Shown piece by piece: positions 47,434-55,811 of a stretch of DNA of 64,000 nucleotides. The stretch comes from Thalassotalea fonticola (lineage in GTDB: Bacteria > Pseudomonadota > Gammaproteobacteria > Enterobacterales > Alteromonadaceae). Every line of letters begins with the position of its first letter. Position 1 is the stretch's first letter. The DNA is taken from NCBI RefSeq assembly GCF_032911225.1, contig NZ_CP136600.1, forward strand, positions 3,720,001-3,784,000, read 5' to 3'. The position numbers and the translations under genes are program-made. Under the pieces are notes generated by a model that worked only from the letters and a program-made list of their open reading frames with translations, had not been told where the DNA came from and did no database searches.

Positions 47434-47628
47434 TTAATTATAACCGAGTTCATAACAGCAGTTTATCTCACTGTCAGAGGTGTTTAGTTCTGCATGATTG
47501 GCCGATATATTCGAGTCTTGACGCACTTTAACCGTTGTTGCATTAACATAAACGTTCGAATGATTGAATTCAGTAACTCGTTCATCATTAGTAATATTTA
47601 TTGGTTTGTTCATCATGATCTCACTCAT
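47434..47628 (-). CDS. Small protein 1 with C-terminal C-[YF]-x-L-G-Y-N motif
   Basis: This 64-codon frame has no family that I recognise. It is polar and asparagine-rich, without a signal peptide or membrane helix, and ends CCYELGYN. A second frame at 51,577-51,744 starts with the same 11 bases (ATGAGTGAGAT) and ends QCFILGYN; in the shared tail the codons for Cys, Leu, Gly and Asn differ only synonymously, which argues for a translated, related peptide. It sits between a LysR gene and gcdH on the same strand, with a TACCCTTATCGGGTA palindrome 50 bp before its start. The ribosome site is weak. It could be a leader or a precursor peptide. Confidence 0.5.
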   Translation of the reverse strand: MSEIMMNKPINITNDERVTEFNHSNVYVNATTVKVRQDSNISANHAELNTSDSEINCCYELGYN

Positions 47629-47676
47629 TTGTATAGTGTTTAGCTAATACTATTTCAAATATCTGTATTTAAGAAC

Positions 47677-47694
47677 ATACCCTTATCGGGTAAG
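47677..47694. promoter_or_regulatory. Palindromic operator candidate before small protein 1 and gcdH
   Basis: ATACCCTTATCGGGTAAG contains the perfect palindrome TACCC-TTATC-GGGTA. It lies 49 bp before the small frame that leads the gcdH genes, and resembles the CCCC/GGGG sites elsewhere in the island. Confidence 0.45.
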
Positions 47695-47708
47695 GAATTG
47701 ATCCTGGT

Positions 47709-48629
47709 TTATTTAAATACTTCCGCAAAGGCTGTTTTTAATAGCTTAACTTTATTCACTTCTCTTGGTACTTTCTTGTGCACCATAGATAGCTTGAACT
47801 GGTACGTGCGCGTACTTGGTTGTATTAATCTAATTTGACCCTGGTTTAACTCATCCTGAATGTAGCTTTGTGACATAAAGCCAATGTAATGTCCTGATAG
47901 AATCATCGCTTTACGGGTATCAAATTGATAAGCCTTGGCGACCAAATTTAATTTTTGCAGTTGTTTACGCCCTGAATCATCAATATCTATGCCTGGATGA
48001 ATAGCAGCTACTTCAGCCAGATTTGCGTCAGTAATTTGGCTATCAACTTTATTAAAAAATGGATGTTCTTTGCCGCAACATAAATAAATGGGCTCGCTGT
48101 ATATTGGGGTGTAGTTAAGCCCCTCAATTTGTTGGTACCCAGGAAATAAACCTATATGCGCTTTATCTTTTAATAGCGATTTTTCGATATTGGAAATAGA
48201 GTCACCATCTAAGACTATATGTAAATTTGGTGCATTATCATGAATATGACGGATAACCCGGGCTAATTTTTGTTGGCGTTTGGTGTCGAGTTGATCGGCA
48301 CAAAGAATGACTATTTCACCACTGAGTTCTTTACCAAGGGTTCCTACATATAAAGAAAAGTCATTCAAGGAATCAAATAAACTGATCACGGCACGATAAA
48401 CTTCTTGGCCTTCTTCGGTAAGTGAAAAACCACCTCGACCACGTAAACACAGCTTTAAATTCATCCGCGCTTCAAGATTTGACATATGCACACTAATCGT
48501 TGAACGCGTGATACCTAAAGCAACCTCTGCTGCGGCAAAACCGCCATGTTCAACCACAGATACAAAAATACGCAATAAGCGCAAATCGTATTCTGCTATC
48601 GGTTTTGGAATGATAGATGTATTACTCAA
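47709..48629 (-). CDS. LysR-family regulator 1
   Basis: This is a 306-residue LysR-type regulator. The N-terminal winged helix-turn-helix (about residues 14-72) reads DLRLLRIFVSVVEHGGFAAAEVAL then TRSTISVHMSNLEARMNLKLC, followed by a periplasmic-binding-protein-like effector domain. It is clearly paralogous to the regulator at 51,848-52,765 (shared LRLLRIF, GGFAAAE, CxRGRxGFSxTxEGxxVY). It is divergent from gabD and upstream of gcdH, so either or both are likely targets. Its effector could be 5-aminovalerate, glutarate or GABA, which is inferred. Confidence 0.9.
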   Translation of the reverse strand: MSNTSIIPKPIAEYDLRLLRIFVSVVEHGGFAAAEVALGITRSTISVHMSNLEARMNLKLCLRGRGGFSLTEEGQEVYRAVISLFDSLNDFSLYVGTLGKELSGEIVILCADQLDTKRQQKLARVIRHIHDNAPNLHIVLDGDSISNIEKSLLKDKAHIGLFPGYQQIEGLNYTPIYSEPIYLCCGKEHPFFNKVDSQITDANLAEVAAIHPGIDIDDSGRKQLQKLNLVAKAYQFDTRKAMILSGHYIGFMSQSYIQDELNQGQIRLIQPSTRTYQFKLSMVHKKVPREVNKVKLLKTAFAEVFK

Positions 48630-48726
48630 AGTTTTACCTGCCCCAAACTTAAGGTTTAATGTTTAGTATTTAACATCAGTTTGAATTGTTATTCAATAGA
48701 AAAAATAGTTCGCGTTGGAGATAAAC

Positions 48727-50184
48727 ATGCAACAGTTACAAGATAAGCATTTGCTTAAACCCTTTTCATACATTAATGGTAGTTGGCATAGCAGCGAATC
48801 ATCATTCTTGGTGACCAACCCCGCTACGGGCGAAGAAGTTGCCAAAGTAAGTGATGCCGGTGTTGCTGAAACTGAACTTGCAGTTAAAGCCGCAAAAGAT
48901 GCATTAAAGTCATGGTCATCAAAGTCAGCAAACGAAAGAGCCACGTTAATGCGTAATTGGTTTAATCTAATGATGGAGCATCAAGATGACTTAGGCCGAA
49001 TTTTAACCGTAGAGCAAGGTAAACCACTAGCCGAAGCTAAAGGTGAAATTGCCTATGGCGCGGCTTTTATTGAATGGTTTGCTGAAGAAGGCAAGCGTGT
49101 TTACGGTGATACCATTCCAGGTCCATCTGGTGATAAGCGTATCGTTGTGATCAAACAGCCTGTTGGTGTAGTAGCATCGATAACACCTTGGAACTTTCCA
49201 AATGCAATGATTGCCAGAAAAGCGGCAGCAGCATTAGCTGCTGGTTGTACCTTTGTGGTACGTCCGGCAACCCAAACACCATTATCTGCATTAGCTATGG
49301 CTGAACTTGCTGAAAGAGCCGGTATTCCTGCAGGTGTATTCAATGTGGTTGTTGGTATGGATGCTCGTGGTATTGGTAAAGTACTTACTCAACACCCAGA
49401 TATTGCTAAATTCACTTTTACTGGCTCAACACCTGTTGGCAAGTTGTTAATTGAACAATGTGCGACAACTGTAAAAAAAGTATCGATGGAACTGGGTGGC
49501 AATGCGCCATTTATTGTTTTTGATGATGCAGACATCGATGCCGCAGTACAAGGCGCAATGGCATCAAAGTACCGTAATGCCGGTCAAACCTGCGTGTGTA
49601 CCAATCGAATCTTCGTACAGCAAGGTGTGTTGGCTGAATTTACTGAAAAATTCAGCCAGGCAGTTGCCGCATTACAAATTGGTAACGGCTTGGATGCCGG
49701 GGTAAGTATTGGCCCGATGATTTCATCCTCTGCGGTTGCCGATGTTGATAAGTTGGTTACAGCAACGATTAAAGCAGGGGCAACGTTAGTTGCTGGTGGC
49801 TCAGGTCATAGCCAAGGTGAAAATTATTATCAGCCGACAATATTAACTAACGTTACTACTGATATGCCTATTGCCAGTAACGAAATTTTTGGCCCGGTGT
49901 CGCCTATAATCGCGTTTAGCGACGAAAGCGAAGTGCTCGCTATGGCTAATGATACCGAATACGGTTTAGCTGCTTATTTTTATACTCGTGATATTGGCCG
50001 TGTTTGGCGTGTCGCAGAAGGTTTAGAGTTTGGCATGGTTGGTATTAATGAGGGCATTATTTCTAATGCTGCCGCACCTTTTGGTGGGGTAAAGCAATCA
50101 GGCAATGGCCGTGAAGGCTCTAAATATGGTTTAGATGACTATATGGAAATTAAGTATTTATGTATGGGCGGCTTAGACAAATAA
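48727..50184 (+). CDS. gabD: Succinate/glutarate semialdehyde dehydrogenase
   Basis: GabD oxidises succinic semialdehyde to succinate; close relatives (DavD) oxidise glutaric semialdehyde. The ATG at 48,727 is chosen over an in-frame TTG 12 bp upstream because GGAG lies at 48,717-48,720. The 485 residues include the nucleophile C289 in NAGQTCVCTNR, the glutamate in VSMELGGNAPFIVFDDADID, and the ITPWNFPNAMIARKAAAALAAGCT block typical of GabD. The adjacent gabT and nearby csiD and gcdH genes suggest it serves both C4 and C5 semialdehydes. The gene is divergent from LysR 1. Confidence 0.9.
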   Translation: MQQLQDKHLLKPFSYINGSWHSSESSFLVTNPATGEEVAKVSDAGVAETELAVKAAKDALKSWSSKSANERATLMRNWFNLMMEHQDDLGRILTVEQGKPLAEAKGEIAYGAAFIEWFAEEGKRVYGDTIPGPSGDKRIVVIKQPVGVVASITPWNFPNAMIARKAAAALAAGCTFVVRPATQTPLSALAMAELAERAGIPAGVFNVVVGMDARGIGKVLTQHPDIAKFTFTGSTPVGKLLIEQCATTVKKVSMELGGNAPFIVFDDADIDAAVQGAMASKYRNAGQTCVCTNRIFVQQGVLAEFTEKFSQAVAALQIGNGLDAGVSIGPMISSSAVADVDKLVTATIKAGATLVAGGSGHSQGENYYQPTILTNVTTDMPIASNEIFGPVSPIIAFSDESEVLAMANDTEYGLAAYFYTRDIGRVWRVAEGLEFGMVGINEGIISNAAAPFGGVKQSGNGREGSKYGLDDYMEIKYLCMGGLDK

Positions 50185-50272
50185 GCTAGCCAGAGTAACG
50201 CTTTATATAAGAGTTAAAGCGTTAAATATATAAATAGAACGTATGAAATTAAAAGATTAATAGGTAAAGAAA

Positions 50273-51553
50273 ATGAACAATCAACAACTACAAGATAGAA
50301 AGACTAAAGTAATTGCTCGTGGTCAAGGTAACATGTACCCAGTATATGTTGAACGTGCAGAAAACTCAGAGCTTTGGGATGTTGAAGGTAAGCGTTATAT
50401 TGACTTTGGTACGGGTATTGCCGTTTGTAATACTGGCCATAGTCATCCAAAAGTCGTTGCTGCGGTAAAGGCACAAGTGGATAAGTTTAGTCATACTTGT
50501 GTAATGGTAAATCCATATGAAGTTGCTGTTGAACTTGCTGAAAAACTGACGGCTATCGCCCCAGGTGATTCAGAAAAGAAAGCCATTTTTGTTTCTACTG
50601 GCGCTGAAGCAGTAGAAAATTGCGTTAAAATTGCTCGCGCTCATACTGGTCGTCGTGGTGTTATTGCATTTAATGGTGGTTTCCATGGTCGTACAAATCT
50701 AACAATGGCATTAACAGGGAAAATACTACCTTATAAAAACTTATTTGGTCCATTTCCTGGCGATATTTTTCATGCACCATTCCCGATTGATTGTCATGAT
50801 ATTTCAGTTAAAGACTCATTAAAAGCCGTAGAAAACTTGTTTAAAGTTGATATTGCTGCAACGGATGTTGCCGCAATTATAGTTGAACCAGTGCAAGGCG
50901 AAGGCGGATTTTACGCTGCACCGGCAGAATTTTTACAAGCGCTGCGTAAACTTTGTGATCAACATGGCATTGTATTAATTGCTGATGAAATTCAAACCGG
51001 TTTTGGCCGTACAGGTAAAATGTTTAGTTTTGAACATTCCGGCGTTGAAGCTGATTTAATGACTATGGCCAAAGGTATTGCTGGTGGTTTTCCAATTGCT
51101 GCAGTAGTTGGCAAAAGTGAAATCATGGATGCTCCATTACCAGGTGGCCTGGGTGGAACTTACGGTGGCTCTCCTGTTGCCTGCGCAGCAGCATTAACTG
51201 TTTTGGATGTGATTAAAGAAGAAAATCTAGTTACTCGCTCTAATGAGGTTGGTGCATTATTCAATGAGCGCTTAACGCAGTTACAAACTCAATTTCCAAG
51301 CCTCATTGGTGATGTTAGAAATCAAGGCAGTATGATAGCAATTGAGTTAGTCAAGGAAGGGGATTTTGAGCAACCTAACCCTGAGCTAACGCAAGCGATA
51401 ATTGCTAAAGCAGCGGAGTATGGTTTAGTGCTGCTTGCATGTGGTTTTTATAGTAACGTTGTTCGATTCTTACCGGCATTAACCATTAGCGATGAATTAG
51501 CGAATGAAGGTTTAGACAAATTTGCTGAGTTATTTGCCTCTGCAGCCAGCTAG
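50273..51553 (+). CDS. gabT: 4-aminobutyrate (and probably 5-aminovalerate) aminotransferase
   Basis: GabT transfers the amino group of GABA to 2-oxoglutarate; relatives (DavT) use 5-aminovalerate. The 426-residue protein starts NNQQLQDRKTKVIARGQGNMYPVYVERAEN, and has the STGAEAVENCVKIAR loop, the ADEIQTGFGRTG block and the Schiff-base lysine K267 in MAKGIAGGFPIAAVVG. It follows gabD after 88 bp and is itself followed, 23 bp later, by the 55-codon small protein 2. Products of the upstream modules, GABA and 5-aminovalerate, would enter here. Confidence 0.93.
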   Translation: MNNQQLQDRKTKVIARGQGNMYPVYVERAENSELWDVEGKRYIDFGTGIAVCNTGHSHPKVVAAVKAQVDKFSHTCVMVNPYEVAVELAEKLTAIAPGDSEKKAIFVSTGAEAVENCVKIARAHTGRRGVIAFNGGFHGRTNLTMALTGKILPYKNLFGPFPGDIFHAPFPIDCHDISVKDSLKAVENLFKVDIAATDVAAIIVEPVQGEGGFYAAPAEFLQALRKLCDQHGIVLIADEIQTGFGRTGKMFSFEHSGVEADLMTMAKGIAGGFPIAAVVGKSEIMDAPLPGGLGGTYGGSPVACAAALTVLDVIKEENLVTRSNEVGALFNERLTQLQTQFPSLIGDVRNQGSMIAIELVKEGDFEQPNPELTQAIIAKAAEYGLVLLACGFYSNVVRFLPALTISDELANEGLDKFAELFASAAS

Positions 51554-51576
51554 TTGAATAAAGGATATATCATAAA

Positions 51577-51744
51577 ATGAGTGAGATGAAATTAGCTCAA
51601 AGCAATGTACTAACTGAGATAACTGAACGGGCGCCTAATGTAGTGCTACCTTCAGAAAATGACGAGCAAACAGCTTTGAATTTTTGTTTATTTCTAGATT
51701 TTGCCGATGCTGAACAACAGTGCTTTATTTTAGGATATAACTAA
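51577..51744 (+). CDS. Small protein 2 with C-terminal C-[YF]-x-L-G-Y-N motif
   Basis: This 55-codon frame lies 23 bp after gabT, with AAGGA at 51,561-51,565 as a likely ribosome site. It begins MSEMKLAQ, has a polar middle and a hydrophobic end (ALNFCLFLDFADAEQQCFILGYN). The end matches the 64-codon frame at 47,434-47,628 (C-aromatic-x-L-G-Y-N), with TTA GGA TAT AAC here against CTC GGT TAT AAT there. It is not a known family to me. It is convergent with LysR 2. It could be a regulatory peptide, a precursor peptide or a small partner of the gab enzymes; none of these is shown. Confidence 0.5.
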   Translation: MSEMKLAQSNVLTEITERAPNVVLPSENDEQTALNFCLFLDFADAEQQCFILGYN

Positions 51745-51759
51745 CCTGATCTTAGGTTA
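51742..51759. promoter_or_regulatory. Palindrome TAACCT-N6-AGGTTA at the end of small protein 2
   Basis: TAACCTGATCTTAGGTTA is a perfect 6 bp inverted repeat overlapping the stop codon. It lacks a T run, so it is not a clear terminator. AACTTAGGTTAA recurs near 52,797-52,808 just upstream of LysR 2, which hints at a LysR site. Confidence 0.3.
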
Positions 51760-51847
51760 ACTAAACAGCTACAGCTATAAATTTTTTATACTCGTGCTAC
51801 TGTAAAGTGCTAATAATTGTGCATTTTATAGTGGTACGAGTATATTT

Positions 51848-52765
51848 TTATGTTTGCTGTAACGCTTCCAAATACGCCTCTAGAATTAAATTACCACGTG
51901 CCCCTTTGCGGGTAATTGCTGAAAATTTAGTGGCGAAACTTCTAGTATACGCTCCTATGCTCCGCATTTTATCTTGGCTCACCCAGCGCTCGGCGAAATG
52001 GGTCGGTAAAAAACCAATAAACCTGCCGGTTAAAATTAAAAAAGCGATACCTTCTCTATCAGTCGATGTTGCCGTAGCATTGAGTACACTTTGCTGGTGC
52101 TTAATGGCGACAGTTTGCGCATAACTTGGTACAACGGCATCATATTGTGCAAGGGCGCTATCACTAATGCTATCTAAATCTTGGGTAAACAAAGGGTGTT
52201 GAGCACTACAATAAAGTTCAGACTTTTCTTTATATAAAGCTTCATAGTTTAAACCGGGCAACACTTTAAGCTCAGGTACAACTCCTATGTGTAAATGGCC
52301 ATCAAGTATTGCTGCTTCAATGTCTGTAGGCGGCATCATGCGAATATTGATGATCACATCGGGCGCCTTATGTTTGAGCATACTTAATGCTTGCGAGATA
52401 CGCATCTGGGGAATTGTGACTAAGTTATCGGTAATGCCAATATTTAATTCACCGACCAGATCAGTATTAATCGCATTGATTTGTGCTTTAAACGTTTCTA
52501 ACCCCGACAATAGTTGCATTGCAGATTTATAAACTTGCTCACCTTCTTTGGTAATAGAAAATCCAGCACGACCGCGATGACAAAGCTTCATATTCATTAA
52601 GCTTTCTAGCTCAGTGATTGCCTGACTAATAGCGGGCCTGCTGATATTTAATTCTATTTCAGCTGCGGCAAAACCACCTGCTTCAATAACCGCTTTGAAT
52701 ATTCTTAGCAGTCTAATATGAGCATCACCTATTTGTCTGGGCAATAAATTTTTATTTGCTGGCAT
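51848..52765 (-). CDS. LysR-family regulator 2
   Basis: This is a 305-residue LysR-type regulator and paralog of LysR 1. The helix-turn-helix (about residues 16-74) reads HIRLLRIFKAVIEAGGFAAAEIELN then SRPAISQAITELESLMNMKLC, followed by RGRAGFSITKEGEQVYKSA. The effector domain ends near residue 300. It is divergent from the beta-alanine transaminase gene with 141 bp between starts, and a TTAACTTAGGTTAA stretch near 52,795 in that gap is a possible operator. It probably controls the beta-alanine genes or the gab genes. Confidence 0.9.
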   Translation of the reverse strand: MPANKNLLPRQIGDAHIRLLRIFKAVIEAGGFAAAEIELNISRPAISQAITELESLMNMKLCHRGRAGFSITKEGEQVYKSAMQLLSGLETFKAQINAINTDLVGELNIGITDNLVTIPQMRISQALSMLKHKAPDVIINIRMMPPTDIEAAILDGHLHIGVVPELKVLPGLNYEALYKEKSELYCSAQHPLFTQDLDSISDSALAQYDAVVPSYAQTVAIKHQQSVLNATATSTDREGIAFLILTGRFIGFLPTHFAERWVSQDKMRSIGAYTRSFATKFSAITRKGARGNLILEAYLEALQQT

Positions 52766-52906
52766 CTTTTATAATCTTTAGTTAAGTAAACAGTTAACTT
52801 AGGTTAATTAATTGTGGATTTAATAATCTAACAGTTTGGCGATAATAACTGCAACTTTTAATTAATCACTTGTTTACATTATTTGCAGACAATACTGAGG
52901 TGATAG

Positions 52907-54244
52907 ATGAATAATAACCCTGCCTATTGTGGTTTAAGCCAAGAGCAACTCGACGCACATTGGATGCCGTTTACCGCCAATCGTCAATTTAAACAAGATC
53001 CGCGCTTAATCAAAAGTGCCCAAGGGCGCTATTACACTGACGCTTTTGGTCGAAAAATATTTGATGGTTTGTCGGGCCTTTGGACATGCGGCGCTGGACA
53101 TTCGCGCGACAAAATTACAGAAGCAATAAGCAAACAAGCTAAAGAGTTAGATTATGCTCCTGCCTTTCAATTTGGCCACACTAAGTCATTTGAATTAGCC
53201 CATCGCATCACTGAATTTATGCCGGCAAATTTAAATCGTGTGTTCTTCACTGGCTCTGGCTCCGAATCGGTAGAAACGGCATTGAAAATTGCCCGGGGTT
53301 ATTGGCGCAAAAAAGGTATGGCAAGTAAAACGCGTTTTGTCGGCCGTGCTAAAGGCTACCATGGGGTTAATTGGGGCGGTATCAGTGTTGGCGGTATTGG
53401 CGCTAACCGAGCCATTTATGGGCAAGGCATAGACGCAATCCATTTACCTCATACGATGACGGCTGAGAATCAATTCAGCCAGGGCATGCCAGAGCATGGC
53501 GCACATTTAGCTGATGAATTAGAGCAGATGATTGCGGTTAATGATGCTGCCAATATTGCTGCGGTTATTGTCGAACCAATGGCTGGCTCGGCCGGTGTTA
53601 TTCCACCACCGGTTGGCTATTTAAAGCGCCTTAGAGAAATTTGTACAAAACATAATATATTACTGATCTTTGATGAAGTCATAACCGCCTTTGGGCGAGT
53701 AGGGGCTAACACTGGTGCGGAAGAATTTGATGTTATTCCAGATATCATGACCACAGCAAAACAAATAACCAATGGTGTAATACCAATGGGCGCGGTAATT
53801 TCTAAACAAGAAATTTACGATACATTTATGGATACCTCAGGCCCTGATTACATGTTGGAATTGCCACATGGTTATACCTATTCTGCTCATCCAATAGCTT
53901 GTGCTGCAGGCCTGGCAACGCTTGAACTGTTAGAAGAAGAGCAGCTTATTGCTCGTTCAAAAGCGTTGGCGCCAACATTCGAACAAAAGTTACATAGCTT
54001 ACAAGGCAGCAGCCATATCACTGATATTCGTAACTATGGCTTAGCCGGCGGCCTTACTCTTGCGGCTAAAGATGGCCAACCAGCGTTGCGCCCATATGAA
54101 GTCGCGATGAAGTGTTGGCAAAAAGGCTTTTACGTACGCTATGGCGGTGACACCATCCAGCTGGGCTTACCATTTAGCACTGAGGATAGCGAAGTCGATA
54201 GCTTGATCAATGCTATTGGTGAAGCACTTAGCGAAACTGAATAA
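52907..54244 (+). CDS. Beta-alanine (omega-amino acid)--pyruvate aminotransferase
   Basis: This 445-residue class III aminotransferase moves the amino group of beta-alanine to pyruvate, giving malonate semialdehyde and alanine. It shows the family start LDAHWMPFTANRQFKQDPRLI, the PLP loop GSGSESVETALKIARGYWR, the segment GYHGVNWGGISVGGIGANR, FDEVITAFGRVG and lysine K285 in TTAKQITNGVIPMGAV. This pattern separates it from the SpuC-like enzymes at 21,844 and 36,647. It is followed 30 bp later by a methylmalonate-semialdehyde dehydrogenase gene, the same pair as Pseudomonas bauA-bauC. Confidence 0.9.
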   Translation: MNNNPAYCGLSQEQLDAHWMPFTANRQFKQDPRLIKSAQGRYYTDAFGRKIFDGLSGLWTCGAGHSRDKITEAISKQAKELDYAPAFQFGHTKSFELAHRITEFMPANLNRVFFTGSGSESVETALKIARGYWRKKGMASKTRFVGRAKGYHGVNWGGISVGGIGANRAIYGQGIDAIHLPHTMTAENQFSQGMPEHGAHLADELEQMIAVNDAANIAAVIVEPMAGSAGVIPPPVGYLKRLREICTKHNILLIFDEVITAFGRVGANTGAEEFDVIPDIMTTAKQITNGVIPMGAVISKQEIYDTFMDTSGPDYMLELPHGYTYSAHPIACAAGLATLELLEEEQLIARSKALAPTFEQKLHSLQGSSHITDIRNYGLAGGLTLAAKDGQPALRPYEVAMKCWQKGFYVRYGGDTIQLGLPFSTEDSEVDSLINAIGEALSETE

Positions 54245-54274
54245 TTTTAAAGAATTAATTACCAAGGAAATGAC

Positions 54275-55801
54275 ATGACAGCTCAACTAGCGACCAAAAC
54301 GACAACTCAAATGACAACGATAGGCCATTTAATTAACGGTGAAATGGTCACTGACGGCTCTCGTTCACAAGATGTATTTAACCCGGCAACAGGTCAGGCT
54401 GAAAAGCAAGTATTGTTAGCCTCTAAACAAACCGTTGAGCAAGCGATTGCCAGTGCCCAAGCGGCCTTTCCTGCATGGCGTAATACGCCGCCAATTAAAC
54501 GAGCGCGAGTGATGTTTCGTTTTAAAGAGCTACTCGAAGAACATGCCGACCATATTTGTAAATTAATTGGTCAGGAGCACGGTAAAATAAGTCACGATGC
54601 CGCGGGAGAATTACAGCGTGGTATCGAAAATGTTGAGTTTGCTTGTGGCGCGCCGCAATTACTAAAAGGTGAGCATAGCCGTAATGTCGGCCCTGGTATC
54701 GATTCATGGTCAGAGTTTCAACCATTAGGTGTTGTTGCCGGTATTACGCCATTTAACTTTCCTGCTATGGTCCCGATGTGGATGTTCCCGTTAGCCATAG
54801 TATGTGGTAACACCTTTATTTTAAAACCGTCCGAACGCGATCCGAGCTCAACGCTATACATTGCGCAACTGTTAAAACAGGCAGGTTTACCTGATGGTGT
54901 ATTAAACGTTGTTAATGGCGATAAGGAGGCGGTTGATACATTACTAACTGATCCGCGCATTAAAGCAGTGAGCTTTGTCGGTTCTACACCTATAGCTGAA
55001 TATATCTATGCTACTGCTAATGCTAATGGCAAACGCTGTCAAGCATTGGGCGGCGCGAAAAACCACGCTATTGTAATGCCTGATGCTGATATGGATAACG
55101 CCGTTAATCAATTATTGGGCGCTGCTTTTGGTTCATCCGGGGAGCGTTGTATGGCGTTATCTGTAGCCGTAGCGGTTGGTGATGAAGCCGGAGATGCATT
55201 AGTAACTAAAATGCAAAATGCCATGCAAGGGCTGAGTGTTGGCGCTTACGACAACGCCAGTAATGATTTTGGTCCGGTAATTACTTGTCAGCACAAAGAT
55301 AAAGTAAATGGCTATATCAATAGCGCCGAGCAACAAGGTGCCAGCATAGTTGTTGATGGCCGCAACCCTAAAGTCGATGGTTATGATAATGGTTATTTTG
55401 TTGGCGCAACGCTAATTGATGGTGTAACTGCCGAGATGGACAGCTACAAAGCGGAAATTTTTGGTCCTGTTTTGCAGGTGGTTCGAGTTAAAACCATGCA
55501 GGAAGCAATGCAGTTAATTGACGATCACGAATATGGCAATGGCACCTGTATTTTCACTCGCGACGGTGAAGCGGCGCGTTACTTTTCAGACAATATTCAA
55601 GTGGGTATGGTTGGTATTAATGTGCCATTACCTGTACCTGTTGCTTACCATAGTTTTGGTGGTTGGAAGCGTTCATTATTTGGTGATTTACACGCTTACG
55701 GTCCTGATGGTGTGCGTTTTTATACTAAACGTAAAACCATTACCCAGCGCTGGCCATCAAGCGGTGTGCGTGAAGGGGTCTCATTCGCGTTTCCAAGTTA
55801 A
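54275..55801 (+). CDS. mmsA: CoA-acylating methylmalonate/malonate semialdehyde dehydrogenase
   Basis: MmsA converts malonate semialdehyde to acetyl-CoA and CO2, or methylmalonate semialdehyde to propionyl-CoA. The 508 residues include GVVAGITPFNFPAMVPMWMFP, the GGAKNHAIVMPDADMD block typical of MmsA rather than other aldehyde dehydrogenases, the nucleophile C292 in GSSGERCMALS, and a C-terminal FYTKRKTITQRWP. An AAGGA site precedes the ATG. With the transaminase upstream it completes beta-alanine breakdown, the end product of 1,3-diaminopropane from spermidine. Confidence 0.92.
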   Translation: MTAQLATKTTTQMTTIGHLINGEMVTDGSRSQDVFNPATGQAEKQVLLASKQTVEQAIASAQAAFPAWRNTPPIKRARVMFRFKELLEEHADHICKLIGQEHGKISHDAAGELQRGIENVEFACGAPQLLKGEHSRNVGPGIDSWSEFQPLGVVAGITPFNFPAMVPMWMFPLAIVCGNTFILKPSERDPSSTLYIAQLLKQAGLPDGVLNVVNGDKEAVDTLLTDPRIKAVSFVGSTPIAEYIYATANANGKRCQALGGAKNHAIVMPDADMDNAVNQLLGAAFGSSGERCMALSVAVAVGDEAGDALVTKMQNAMQGLSVGAYDNASNDFGPVITCQHKDKVNGYINSAEQQGASIVVDGRNPKVDGYDNGYFVGATLIDGVTAEMDSYKAEIFGPVLQVVRVKTMQEAMQLIDDHEYGNGTCIFTRDGEAARYFSDNIQVGMVGINVPLPVPVAYHSFGGWKRSLFGDLHAYGPDGVRFYTKRKTITQRWPSSGVREGVSFAFPS

Positions 55802-55811
55802 GAAATTTTTC

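Noticed and set aside
55518..55811. In-frame extension upstream of the cupin gene
   Set aside because: It lies inside mmsA in another frame; the resulting peptide looks like a shadow and the cupin proper starts at 55,812.
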